In this document: piece by piece, positions 37,585-48,555 of the stretch
How positions within the stretch are numbered: position 1 is the stretch's first letter
Layout: each line of letters opens with the position of its first letter
Assembly (NCBI GenBank): GCA_035222895.1
Contig: JAVYIG010000034.1
Span: 248,001-312,000, forward strand
DNA: 64,000 bases
Source of the DNA: Strongylocentrotus droebachiensis
Lineage: Eukaryota > Echinodermata > Echinoidea > Camarodonta > Strongylocentrotidae
Direction: 5' to 3'
The notes under the pieces: model-generated
The model's database searches: none
Told to the model about the DNA's origin: nothing
What the model saw: only the letters and a program-made list of their open reading frames with translations
Translations under genes and position numbers: made by a program

Positions 37585-37737
37585 CTGGGGCCTGTTTCAT
37601 AAAACTTTTGATGTATAACAAATGCTAATTTTATATGAAAAATTTGCTCTCAGCCAATCAGATGCCTTGATTTCAGTAGCTTATAACAGTAGGTTGTAAC
37701 TTGTTATTGATATCAAATTTTATGAAACAGGATCCAG
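37585..37737. mobile_element. Short MITE, GTTTCATAAAA ends
   Basis: The left end reads CTGGGGCCTGTTTCATAAAA and the right end, reverse complemented, reads CTGGATCCTGTTTCATAAAA. The match extends over about 35 bases through TTTGAT and ATAACAA. At 153 bases it is the smallest element of the TTTCAnAAA group in this window. Confidence 0.75.
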
Positions 37738-37873
37738 ATGCAGCTTTAGATACTAATATTCTGGATGAATCTAGTTCATCATAACATGTATGACTCACCC
37801 TCTACGGACTAAGACTGTATGAAAGCACAGACATTGGCCAGACGAAACACCTGAGTAAAATGCCAACACTCTC

Positions 37874-38157
37874 GGTTCATTCACACTGCTGAAAACCCAT
37901 TTAAAAAAAGCATCAATTTCAAAAAATGTATTCACACTAATAAAACTAAAAGCGGTTCAAAATCTTTGGAGTTTTCTTGCTATCAAAACATTCTGGTTTT
38001 GGGTGAGAAGTACGCATTCTCCTGCGAAATAAAGCACTCTAGAGGTGGATTTTTCAGTTTAAGTTTGTCGTGTTAACGACTAAATGCTTGGCAGGTTCCA
38101 ACGAAAATCTGGAATGTGAGAAAAACCTAGGGTTTCTGCTTGCAGTGTGAATGTTCC
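37874..38157. mobile_element. MITE with CATTCACACTGC ends
   Basis: The left end reads GGTTCATTCACACTGCTGAA and the right end, reverse complemented, reads GGAACATTCACACTGCAAGC; both then have GAAAACCC or GAAACCC. The interior has no coding frame. A weaker element of the same style lies at 53692-54091. Confidence 0.68.
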
Positions 38158-39776
38158 TTCTTGAAGCATACCAAACAAATCACCGAGTCAATTCACACTT
38201 TTGTACTACTGCTCTGTTTGATTGTCACATTTTCCAATCAGTGGTATTTACGTCCAAGGACGATTGCACTAACATTTCCATTTTAATTAGCTCCTTCGTT
38301 GTTAAGAAGAATTCTGTTTGTTTGCCCAAGAAAATGAGACTCTGTGGGAGCCCAGTGGATTACTGTTTCTACTCTTGACTTCTAAACAGGAGTTCATGGG
38401 TCTCCATTCCCAACAAAGCAATGTGCTTATGTCACTTAGACAAGGCATTTCACCTGCAGATGCCTCCCTTCACACAGGAGTAGAGATTAATTTCTTGCAT
38501 TATCATACTTGCTATTTTTTGTCTTCAAACTAAAAGCTATGCATTCATGTTGAAAGTGCATATGGTTATCATTTTATATGTAGCACACAATAACAGAATA
38601 TCATTGTGTTATCATCAATAGTATAAATTTTCAAAAAATAAGAAATATAGTGGGTAAAAAGAGGCATACATCTTCCCCTTCAGGACCACAAACATAACTC
38701 AATTGGCATTTTTGAATCTATATTATACATATATTTATACATATATTTATGCAAAATTCATGCATAAGAGCTGTTTAAAACTGTTAGTTGGTACCTAACA
38801 GAAGGAAGCTGGAGAATATGAAGTAGACAAACATTTGCTGACAGGAAATCAAGCATTGTGAAGCCTTAGAACAGGGACAAAGGCAACCACTAAAGTAGCC
38901 AACAAACTTCCAAATCTTTTGAGAAAGTCAAGACACTCCCTGAGTCCCTGCAAGGAATCTGAATATAGGGCAGCATCACCGTAATCTCCAAGCAAAACTA
39001 TTTCATCCAAGGTCTCCGTTCTTCAGATATCCTAACCCCCAAAATGGAAGATCACTCTATACTTTCAATGGTGATCTCCTTTGAATCACTACTTAATCAG
39101 AGCAATAATAGTTTTCAAACATGTACAGCAGAAAGGGAACATGATTTTACCAATCTCCATATACAAATTCTTAACCATTTTCATTACTCAAGATTTTATA
39201 ATGACCAATAATAACTCCGGGAGCACATAAATATATATAATTCAAAGTACCGGTACTGCGTTATCTCTTTAATAGATACCAAGGTTTTCCTCCTTGTATT
39301 AAATACACAATTGTCTGTTGAGCCAGAAGAAAATTAATTCTGTTTTAAGTGATAAGGAGATAATGCCCTTCTGGTTCTCAATAGCTGACAAGTTTTAAAT
39401 GAAAAGGAGATTAAATCTCCTGAAGGATATTATTACTATTTTGAAAAGGGAAAAGGGAAACCCTTTTTCAGAAGGGAAGTAATTTAATGTGATCGGGACC
39501 TGGATGTCCCTGAATCAAAAAGGATTGTTACATAATAGGAGGCGGTGTCCTCTCATTTGAATAAGTGTTACATTAAATCATTGACCTAAACTTAGTTGGT
39601 TTCAATTTCGGTGAAGCAACAAAATGTCAAAGATAAAGAATCGTTGACATGATCAATCATACTCAATTTTCTAAAACTTCTAAATTCCCTGTTATTTTGG
39701 AGTATATTTTACAAATTTGTTGCACGTGAGACAAAAGTCGACCATGGCTGCTCCACGACCAAAGCATGCAAAGAGT
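38158..39776. other. Unique sequence without a recognisable gene
   Basis: Contains copies of the dispersed GAGCCAGA-type motif at 39315-39338 (plus) and 39361-39384 (minus). Otherwise only short open frames. Confidence 0.4.
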
Positions 39777-40252
39777 GAACTTCAACACCCGACTACTACA
39801 CAAACAGTAGACATGTGTTAAATTTAACACCAGACAAGTGTTAGCTTCAACACCAGACAAGAGGTAATAGTACACCAGACTAATACACACACAGTAAACA
39901 AGTGTTAACTTCAACACCAGAAAAAAAGTTAACTTCAACACCAGACTACTACACACAAAGTAGACAAGTGTTAACTTCAACACTAGACAAGTGTTAGCTT
40001 CAACACCAGACAAGAGGTAATAGTACACCAGACTAATACACACACAGTAAACAAGTGTTAACTTCAACACCAAACAAGAGTTGACTTCAACACCAGACTA
40101 CTACAAACACAATAGAAGTTTCAACTTTAACACCTGAGAAGAGTTAACTTCAATACCCCCAAAAAAGTTAAATTCAACACCAGACTACCACACACAGTCG
40201 ACAAGAGTTAACTTCAACATCAAACTACTACACACACAGTAGACAAGTAGAG
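39777..40252. repeat. GTTAACTTCAACACCAGA minisatellite with higher-order period
   Basis: The core phrase GTTAACTTCAACACCAGA and variants (GTTAGCTTCAACACC, GTTAAATTTAACACC) recur about a dozen times, separated by ACTACTACACACACAGTAGA-like spacers of variable length. A higher-order repeat of 153 bases is visible: TTAGCTTCAACACCAGACAA followed by GAGGTAATAGTACACC occurs at 39841 and again at 39994. The 136-codon minus-strand frame over this array (39663-40073) is a translation of the repeat, not evidence of a gene. Confidence 0.92.
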
Positions 40253-41359
40253 GAGATCTACACCTCTTTTAAACTAGACGGCAGACTACGGGTACTTCTC
40301 GAACGGTTGACAAGTCGAGAAAGCTTTAAAATCTATGTCATGACCCTTCAGGAGTCATTACCTGTCTCTAATAGAGATATAGGCCATTGCTTCCCAAACA
40401 CACTCCTACGGTTTCCTACGCTACGGAAGTCGTCCGGAACGAATATGACAAAAATGTTTACGCCATTAAAGCCACTTTATTGAAGGCGAGCATCCCATCC
40501 GCGCTCCTATGTTTTAAGGGGAAAAAGACTATATTTAGTGAGTTTTGACACCTTGAACCAGATGGCTATAGACTTCCTGTGTGTTTACAGGTTCAAGTTT
40601 TGATTCTTGGTTGGGTTTCAGTGATGGAAAACTATGTTCCCCTGCTACATGTATGGTGGATAGCCAAGGCAAGTAAGATGCATGGTCACCTGACACTAAC
40701 TGGATCAAAATATGCTTCTTTAAATCCTTCATAATAAGTAAAGTAAAACTTTTTTTTTTATTGAGTAGTCATGACAGCATAATCTGATCTCAGGGATGCC
40801 AGTTAGAATTGATCAGAGGGCCTGAAAATCACCTAGAATGAGCAATTTTTTACACAAAAAAGCCTAAACAATGGTTTGAAAATAACTTGCCAGGGCCTGA
40901 ATTCAGGCTATTGCCTGAAAACTGGCATCCCTGTGATCTTTACCTATATTTTTGCATCGCAATTCAAATCACTTCACTACGAGGTCTTTAATTTTATGGA
41001 AGATACAGTACTTACAATGAAGTAGACATACCAAAAAGAAGAGGGATAAATCAAGGACTTGGCTAAAGTAAGTACATGGTGTAATAGGTAAGTAATATTT
41101 GGTGTATTCCAGATTTGTGTTGTCAACTCTAAACTTACCAACAACCAACAAATCTTTGTCATTTGGACTAATGTAATTTTTATTTGTCAGTGTCAAAACA
41201 AGTTTGACTGGGGAATCACTGGTCTGAGAAGGTGACCCTTTGGTAGTTGATAAGATCTCCTCCGATAATCAGGAGGGGGGATTTTGTCAGTGTGTTTGGA
41301 GAGTAATTTCCTGGTTCACTTTGCTAGAGCCTCTACCATCCATCCTCTCCCTGCCCCTG

Positions 41360-41394
<35 letters not shown>

Positions 41395-41575
41395 GCCAAA
41401 TGACGTCTAGACATCTATGATATCATCCTACTGTATGATATCCATCTGACACAATTACACATCATGATAAGAGGATATACTTCATTTCCATAATTGAAAA
41501 AGTAACTGATACAAATGCTATCCTTTCCCATTGATTTATGCAAAGTATGCAATGGTCAATCCGTCTTAGGGTGCG
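40253..41575. other. No recognised gene; long poly(C) run
   Basis: A 28-base C run lies at 41363-41390, the longest homopolymer in the window. An inverted pair near 40797-40930 (CAGGGATGCCAGTT, and AACTGGCATCCCTG on the other side) encloses about 130 bases and may be another small foldback. Confidence 0.55.
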
Positions 41576-41578
41576 TTC

Positions 41579-43148
41579 AATCAAATTTTCGAAGCTAGAA
41601 TCACAAACATGAATCACAATTCAAAACGCCGTTACAAAAAGCAAGGTCACTGCGGTTTGCGTTCAAGCGATTTTTCATCAACGCTGATTCTAGCTCATTG
41701 CGAGCCAAACCACTGCGCATCACACTGCGCAGTATGGCCCAGGAACTTCGGCGCGCGCTTTCTGGAATTGTTTACGGCCGACTGTCGACTGCTGTTTTGA
41801 GCATAGATCGCAATAATAAGACAAAGAATGAGAAGGTGATAGAAGGAAGAAACAAAGAATAACATAAGGAAAGACAGAAAGATAAAGTCGATAGAATGAT
41901 TAAAACAAAGAATAACATAAGAGAAGGTGAAAGAAGGAAGAATCGAAGAATAACATAAGGAAAGACAGAAAGACAGAAAGAGAGAGTGGTAGAATGCTTA
42001 AAACAAAGAATTACCTAAATGGTGATAGAAGGAAAAAACAAAGCATAACATAAGAATAGAAGGAAGAAACAAAGAATAACAAAAGAGAAGGTAATAGAAA
42101 GAAAAAACAAAGAATAACATAAAAATAGAAGGAAGAAACAAAGAATAACATAAGGAAAGACAGAAAGAGAATGTGAAAAAAGGAAGGAACAAAGAATGAC
42201 ATAAGGAAGAACAGAAAGAGAAAGTGATAGAATGATTAAAACAAAGAATAACATAAGAGAAGGTGAAAGAAGGAAGAATCAAAGAATAACATAAGGAAAG
42301 ATAGAAAGAGAAAATAACAGAATGATTAAAACAAAGAATAACATAAGAGAAAGTGATAGAATTATAAAAACAAAGAATAACATAAGAGAAGATGATAGAA
42401 GGAAGAAAAAAAGAATAACATAAGGAAAGACAGAAAGAGAAATTGATAGAATGCTTAAAACAAAGAATTACATAAGAAAAGGTGATAGAAGGAAAAAACA
42501 AAGAATAACATAAGTATAGAAGGAAGAAACAAAGAATAACATAAGGAAAGACAGAAAGAGCAAATGATAGAATGATAAAAACAAAGAATAACATAAGAAA
42601 AGGTGATAGAAGGAAAAAAAACAAAGAATAACATAAGAATAGAAGGAAGAAACAAAGAATAACATAAGGAAAGACAGAAAGAGCAAATGATAGAATGATA
42701 AAAACAAAGAATAACATAAGAAAAGGTGATAGAAGGAAAAAAAAAAAAGAATAACATAAGAATAGAAGGAAGAAACAAAGAATAACATAAGGAAAGACAG
42801 AAAGAGAAAATGATAGAAGGAAAAACAAGGAATAACATAACGGAACAGGCCACGATGGTATAGTGAACGCAAATTGCATGCAAAGCGGGCGCGCGGTTTT
42901 TCCCAAACCGGAAGAGGCTTCGTCATACAATCATGATTGAGAACTCCGTCCGTTCAATCGAATTTTAGCGACCGTGATTCTTTTGAATCATGATACAAAA
43001 CGCATCTTTTTCAGCGTTTCATGTTTGTGTTTTCAAACACGTTTATTTTTACGACCGACGAAAAAATCGCTTGAACGCATTGCGTTTTAAACTAAACGTC
43101 TTTAGAAACCGTGATTCTAGGGTGAAAAAGTGTCGATTAAACGCACCC
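41579..43148. mobile_element. Harbinger-like non-autonomous element carrying a minisatellite
   Basis: The left end reads GGGTGCGTTCAATCAAATTT and the right end, reverse complemented, reads GGGTGCGTTTAATCGACACT. The target TTA is duplicated at 41576-41578 and 43149-43151. GG(G/C)-type ends with a 3-bp TWA duplication are the signature of PIF/Harbinger transposons. Subterminal inverted sequence also matches: GCGTTCAAGCGATTTTT at about 41660, and inverted near 43058-43076. An internal copy of the left end in direct orientation (CCGTTCAATCGAATTTTAGC near 42950) suggests a composite or tandem origin. About 1 kb of purine-rich minisatellite fills the middle. No transposase frame exists. Confidence 0.85.
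41815..42840. repeat. CAAAGAATAACATAAG minisatellite inside the element
   Basis: The phrase ACAAAGAATAACATAAG recurs every 30-60 bases, alternating with spacers of the types GAAAGACAGAAAGAG, GTGATAGAAGGAAG and TGATAGAATGATAAAA. Toward the right end a higher-order unit of about 123 bases is nearly exact (GAGCAAATGATAGAATGATA at 42558 and 42681). The plus strand is almost all purine plus T. The 310-codon and 152-codon minus-strand frames, rich in Phe, Leu, Ser and Tyr, are readings of the repeat; their reiterated peptide and lack of non-repeat sequence argue against a real membrane protein. Confidence 0.93.
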
Positions 43149-43159
43149 TTAGACTCTCC

Positions 43160-43382
43160 CTCTTTATTGCTTTTTCCTCTTTTTCATTCTCCCTCCCTCC
43201 TCTCCTCTCTTTCTCTCCCATTATACGCCCCCTCCCCCTTCTTCTTCTTCTTGCTCTCTCTCTCTTGCTTTCTTTCTTTCTCTCTCTCTCTCTCTCTGTC
43301 TGTCTCTTGCTCTCCCTGTCTTTCTGTCTCAATCTATATATCTCTCACTCTCTCTCACACACACGCGCATACACAAATACAT

Positions 43383-43418
<36 letters not shown>

Positions 43419-43419
43419 C

Positions 43420-43451
<32 letters not shown>

Positions 43452-43500
43452 ATCCCCTCCCCATCTCTGACTTCCTCTCTTCTTCTGTCCTTCTCTACCA
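43160..43500. repeat. (TC)n microsatellite and pyrimidine block
   Basis: TC and CTT repeats with a short CA/CG interruption near 43358-43370. It starts just outside the right end of the Harbinger-like element. Ser/Leu-rich frames here are artefacts. Confidence 0.92.
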
Positions 43501-43571
43501 TTCCTTTTCCTCTTAATTTTTTCTAATGTCAGTGCTGATCATTCCTGAAGACGTTGCACGACTGTCTCTAA

Positions 43572-43997
43572 TCTAAAATATCCCTCCAAACCCACTCTAG
43601 GTCTCCAAACGTCACATGGTATAGACCCGATCGTTTCAAACTGACTAGAAAGAGGATGCGCCATGTATTGGTAGATCAAAGACAGCAGCCTGACTTGGAC
43701 ATTCACACAAGAGGAAACTTGTACAATATTTGTATTTATAGAAACGTTTCAAGAATCACTGAACGTTCTCTCCAAACCCTCTCTGGGTCTCTGTATATCA
43801 CATGGTTTAGACCAGATCGTTTCAAACTGACTAGAAAGAGGATGCACCACCACGTACTCCTAGATCAAAGACAGGAGACTGACTTGGTCATTCACACAAG
43901 AAGAAACTTATACAAAATTTGTATCAAGAAATGTCATACGATCTATCAGGCGTGCAAATACGCGATCAGTATATATGGTTTAACAGGAACATCATAG
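43572..43997 (+). CDS. Open frame of two 62-residue repeats, function unknown
   Basis: An open frame runs from the codon after TAA at 43569-43571 to a stop at 43995-43997. It is made of a tandem duplication with a period of 186 bases (GATCGTTTCAAACTGACTAG at 43629 and 43815), exactly 62 codons, so both copies are read in one frame. Each repeat contains RPDRFKLTRKRM, then H-V-L-[VL]-D-Q-R-Q, then D-L-x-I-H-T-R-x-N-L-Y. Because the period is divisible by three, an open frame in one copy automatically extends into the next, so openness alone is weak evidence. I recognise no family. It may be a chance frame in duplicated DNA or a remnant of a repetitive protein. Confidence 0.2.
   Translation, partial: SKISLQTHSRSPNVTWYRPDRFKLTRKRMRHVLVDQRQQPDLDIHTRGNLYNICIYRNVSRITERSLQTLSGSLYITWFRPDRFKLTRKRMHHHVLLDQRQETDLVIHTRRNLYKICIKKCHTIYQACKYAISIYGLTGTS
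43580..43950. repeat. Tandem duplication, 186-bp unit
   Basis: Two copies are aligned through CTCCAAACCC, GGTCTC, CACATGGT, TAGACC and CGATCGTTTCAAACTGACTA, and later TAGATCAAAGACAG and CATTCACACAAGA. They differ at scattered sites. Confidence 0.85.
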
Positions 43998-44779
43998 AAA
44001 GAAACTACTTATAGCTTACTACAATTACTAGATGATGTTAGCCTACTAAACGGACAATTGAGCGTACAAGTTTACAGTTGGTCCGTCATATCAGAGCATT
44101 CTCACAAGAATCACTTTCAATGTACTAAGTTGTATAGTTTATGCTTTATATATGATGTTCACAAGGGTATATAAATATAGACTGATTTTTCATCTTGCTT
44201 AAAACAATGCTCAAACATCTCTTTTGCTTCACATTGATGCATTATTCAACATTTCCTTATAAGACATTCAGACGATTGCTTGTCTGAGAGAGGGTGCATG
44301 AAAGAAAGGTGTAATCGATGAATGTAAATGAATTTGAAGTGAGTTGGGGTTGTTTCTATCTTTTTATAACAGAAGTGGGTGTTACCCATGATGTTTTGAT
44401 GCTGCACTCGTCCAAGGGTTTTAATAGTGAAGCGGAGCTTTGCTAATTATATAAGACATTTGGTCGTGGAAAAGAAAGATATCCAAAGCTTTTTTTTAAA
44501 GGTATTGTGTCCCATTTGCAAATAAAAGGTTAAATTCCAACAACATTTGAAAGACGATACTAATTTAGAACTTCCCTCAAAAAGAATGGGCTTGAAAATG
44601 ACTTTTAGTGGGAAAATAACGACCATTAGTTGTCGAATTGACTTTGATGATTGCAACCATTAAAGCAATAGTCTGATTTGCAAAATATTTAAGAGATTAG
44701 TGGATTCCAGCTCAATTTGTCAGCCTTGTATCATTGAAATAAGGCTATATGCCAGTCACGGCTGCCTGAATCAATGGAG

Positions 44780-45350
44780 TTGATTGAAGTAGACATATAT
44801 ATCGAATTTAATCTGAACAATTACAGAAGCTTTAGCCTCTCTTTCTTCATATACAAAAGGTATTTAGATCCAGAAGTCACAACTGAATTGCACCAGAAGT
44901 TAATCTGCAGAGTAAGAATCCAAGTGAATCAACATAAGTGGATGAAGGTTTGATTCTTCTTTTTTCCCTCCTCATCAGGTAAGCATATTATTCTTAGTTT
45001 TTTACCATCTAATATCTCTGCCAAATCCCAATCTTAAATTCTTCAAGCCAAGCCCCCCTCCCCACAACCCCCAAACCCGATGACAATGGATAACATTTAC
45101 TTCTGTTTCTGTTTTCCTATTTTACTTCATCGGGAGCAGACATATATGGAATTTTTATCGATTGGTTATAAATGCTTAAGCCTCTCTTTTATTCCAATAT
45201 AAAAGGTATTTATTATTGTAGGCCTAGAAGTCACAGGTCAATTGCATCAGAAGTTTATCTCAAGAGTAAGAATACAAGTGAATACCCAGATTAACTGCAC
45301 CGCGGTTTAATTCGTCTTTTTTCTAATCTGGTATTTTTCTCATTCTTATC
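44780..45350. repeat. Diverged tandem duplication, about 346-bp period
   Basis: Both copies carry, in order, GACATATAT, TTAGCCTCTCTTT or TAAGCCTCTCTTT, AAAAGGTATTTA, AGAAGTCACA, ATTGCA followed by CAGAAGTT, and AGAGTAAGAAT followed by CAAGTGAAT. AAAAGGTATT occurs at 44855 and 45201. The copies have many differences and indels. Confidence 0.75.
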
Positions 45351-47677
45351 CTAGTAATTTCTTTCTACTCTATCCTTGTTATGTCCGTCAAGCCCCTACT
45401 CATGGACCCCCTCCCCTACCTCACCCCCCAATATCCTTCACCCCCTCTCTCTTCCTCTCATGCCCCTCCCCTATCACTCTGTCATGTTCATGATCAATCT
45501 GCCTAGTACTCTATGGTTAACAAAATTAAGACCATATCTATTAAGACCGAACTTATGACATATTGCTTATTTTTCATAATTTTGTTTGAATATTGACTCA
45601 TATCGGTCATAACAGCTAAATCCTTTCATATTACCCTTTATTTGTACTTTTGTATGTGGGCTGACATTAATGATGCAAATAAACCAACATTTTATCTGAT
45701 TTGAGTAATTTCTGTAAGGATTTGGTGGTTTCTGAGGTTAAAAACAGTCATGGAGCAGAGTCAATAATTCATTCATTCTTCTACTTCTAAAAAAAGAGAG
45801 AGAATAGGACTTGGTTATAGTTCTAGCTCAATAATTCTTACACAAAGGAAAAAAAGAGATCAATGGGGGAAAATAAAGTACAATTGAGACTTGTTTTTCA
45901 GTCAAATTTCGCAATCATCTGATGAAACAATTCCTTTGAAGGGCTTCTTTTCAGGGGGGGGGGGGCTCTTATAATGATTTATTATAATAATAATTGTCCT
46001 CTATAGGCTGTAACCAGTTTTTTCACCCATTTTAACAAAAGAAAATGAAAAATAAAAACTGAAACTGAAACTGAACTTTTATTCTATATCACTCTGATTT
46101 CTGTTCTCTTTGTCTCTGTCTCTCTTTCTTTCTCTCTCCGTGCCTCCCTCCCCCTTTCTCTCTCTTGCTACACATTTTGTAAATTTCATTGTTGCATTTG
46201 TGATGATGATACTCAATTATTCCACCTGAATACACCCAGTCAATGAGAAGTTAAACCTTCATGAGGAACAATCAAAGACATTCATGTTATGGGAAAGAAC
46301 ACAGAAAATGCAAAGAATTCAACTCTCACCGGATTACTCGATAAAAGGTAAACATACAGCATTCATAATCAGCCGAACATTCAAGCAAAACATTTGATTT
46401 ATCATGATGAACCAAGAGGAAAGTTCTTTCATGTTGCACTCCATAGCATAGTAGCCTTGGAATATTGCACAAAATAATTGTACAAATAGCGATAGAACAG
46501 GTAACTTACAAAGCTGTTACAATTCATTGAAATTTTAGCCTTGACCGACCGGTGACATCGTTTTGTAAATATTGCACAAATAGGCCTAGCTTCTTTTTTT
46601 TCTTTACAAGAATAACCATAGCATTTACAACGGGCTTCTGACAGTGCATAGAATGCCAGAGTGATATATCTACACAATAGTTAGATCCCTAGGATTTTCC
46701 ATTTCAATAGTTTAGGGGTATAGTATCGATAAGTTTGGTTTTCATCCAAAGAATTTCAAGGGGATGAAATGCTAGATCTGCTCTAGAGGCATTCCAATAC
46801 ATATTAACTGGTTCCATTCCTCAAAAATATCTACATTTTGTTTTCTCCATAAAGAGATCTCTACGCCTTATCACTTCTAATTTTCTTCCACATATGCATA
46901 TATGTCAGTGGCAATACATATACAAATTAACTGGTTCATTGATGTGCACAGGCTTACTTGCACATAAGCTTGAAGCATATAAAGCATGACCACCCCTACA
47001 TGGTTGCTTTCACAACAAATCTGCATCAATAACAAATGCTTTAAAATGTCATAATACACATGAAGTATTGTCTAACATGTCATGTACATTAAGCAAATAC
47101 AACAGCCCCTCTCCCCCTCCAACTTTGCTTCCTGTATAACACACAAATAAAGAAAATTATATACCAGTAAGACAAAAGGTGTTTTTCCCAACCTAGAACA
47201 AAAGTATATATATATATTTTTAGTTGAGTCCCCCGATTAATGGGGCCAAGTTCCTGCATCATAGAGCATTAAACCACAGTCAGTGAATCGTGACGACTTA
47301 GGAATTATAAAGAATATTTATCACTTTGATTTTATAAAGTATTTTTTTTGCAGGGGGGGGGGGGGGGGGGTCAATTAGAAGCTATAGGTGTATTTGTCCC
47401 ATACATTACCGACTACATCTAAGGTCTTAGTAAATGTCATAATTTATACTGGTAAGTTTAATAGCCCTACTAGAGCTAAAAAAAAGACCGATGTGAATAT
47501 GAAGTGAAACACTACACTCGATGTCAATTTATGTTTAAAAACATAACAATACCATAATAGTCGGTAATCAAATGACTAAAAACTTGGGTTTTCGCACTTA
47601 CGGACTTGAAATACAAATCAAGTTGTAAGAAAGGTATATGCCGCAACCCCCAAAATGAGATATTTGAATATCCTGCT
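45351..47677. other. No recognised gene; G runs and pyrimidine tract
   Basis: A 12-G run lies at 45954-45965, a TC-rich tract at about 46100-46165 and an 18-G run at 47353-47370. Otherwise the sequence is AT-rich and unique with short open frames. Confidence 0.45.
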
Positions 47678-48301
47678 TCAGAAGTTTAAAAAGTCTGTAT
47701 TTGGGGGGGGGGGTTTATAGAGGATCCCTGGTAAAAATTTGAACTGAACTAATCCTTCTGCCGACATCTGACTGAACAGATTCAATGCATCTACGTGATT
47801 TGAATAGGAGTTCTTCAATTTTGGAAATCTGGGAAATTGGTCCTTGAGAGTTTTTAAAATTCTAACTCCGACTATGCATTGTTCACATGAAGTTTCCAAG
47901 ATAAACTTTGACAGAATTAATCCAATAGTGCTTATTGGCAAATCCTTTGAACAATCTGATATCGAGTGGATATGAAAACAGCTACCGTGCTTCAAGGAGT
48001 AATTGTTTAAAAGAATAATGAAGGAAGAAGAAGGTAGGGTCTTATACTTTGTAAAGACACTTCCAACCGAGCTTAATCTTGAGCAAAGACTCATTGTAGT
48101 TATCAGATTCAGTAATCTTTTTGTATTATTACTTACCTGTATAGTGAAAGAATGGCAGGAGTAGAAATCCAAATGGTTGGTGAGTGTGCAAGAGAGATCG
48201 GATGGTGGATCAGAGAGAGGAAGAGAAAAAAAGAGAGATATACACATTAGTACTTGACAATTTTGATGAACACTTTGTTTAATTTCAAAACCAAAATCCA
48301 T
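47678..48301 (-). CDS. Candidate exon, 207-codon open frame, possibly PPR-like
   Basis: This is the longest open frame in the window outside tandem repeats, and its length is unlikely by chance in DNA this AT-rich. Read on the minus strand, CAG followed by GTAAGTA (boundary at 48137/48136) is a perfect 5' splice-site consensus; the pyrimidine-rich stretch before it could equally be an acceptor tract. A second start, ATG at 48092-48094 with A at -3, would give 138 residues whose first 18 have basic but no acidic residues, as in mitochondrial presequences. Near the end, HVDALNLFSQMSAEGL resembles one helix of a pentatricopeptide (PPR) repeat. That is one partial match only. No downstream exon was found. 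A C run at the end (minus strand of 47703-47713) encodes four prolines. Confidence 0.25.
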   Translation of the reverse strand: MDFGFEIKQSVHQNCQVLMCISLFFSLPLSDPPSDLSCTLTNHLDFYSCHSFTIQVSNNTKRLLNLITTMSLCSRLSSVGSVFTKYKTLPSSSFIILLNNYSLKHGSCFHIHSISDCSKDLPISTIGLILSKFILETSCEQCIVGVRILKTLKDQFPRFPKLKNSYSNHVDALNLFSQMSAEGLVQFKFLPGILYKPPPPNTDFLNF

Positions 48302-48494
48302 TTAAACAAACATCCTATGGCTAGAAACTCAAAAGATAAACCATTGTACAATTGTATCATTGGCCTATAAAAGGGAGGTTTATATGAAGCACATGTATGC
48401 ATTTGCTGTACAAATATTTAGAGAGAAAAATAAATAAGATAGGAAATAGGTAAAAAGCCAGACAATGATAATGAAAATAATCCCTGCTCCTCTT

Positions 48495-48524
48495 ACCCTA
48501 TGTCTCTCTTTTTCTTTCTTTTTG

Positions 48525-48555
<31 letters not shown>

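Noticed and set aside
39663-40073. 136-codon minus-strand frame
   Set aside because: It follows the GTTAACTTCAACACC tandem array; its repetitive peptide reflects the 153-bp period.
39777-40252. CRISPR-like array because of regularly recurring short repeats
   Set aside because: Repeat copies diverge, spacers are themselves repeated, there are no associated genes, and the DNA is evidently eukaryotic.
41998-42930. 310-codon minus-strand frame rich in Phe, Leu, Ser and Tyr, resembling a membrane protein
   Set aside because: It is a direct reading of the CAAAGAATAACATAAG minisatellite; other frames over the same array are also open, and the peptide merely reiterates the unit.
42990-43526. 178-codon plus-strand frame
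   Set aside because: Most of it is translation of TC repeats outside the Harbinger-like element; the non-repeat part is the transposon end.
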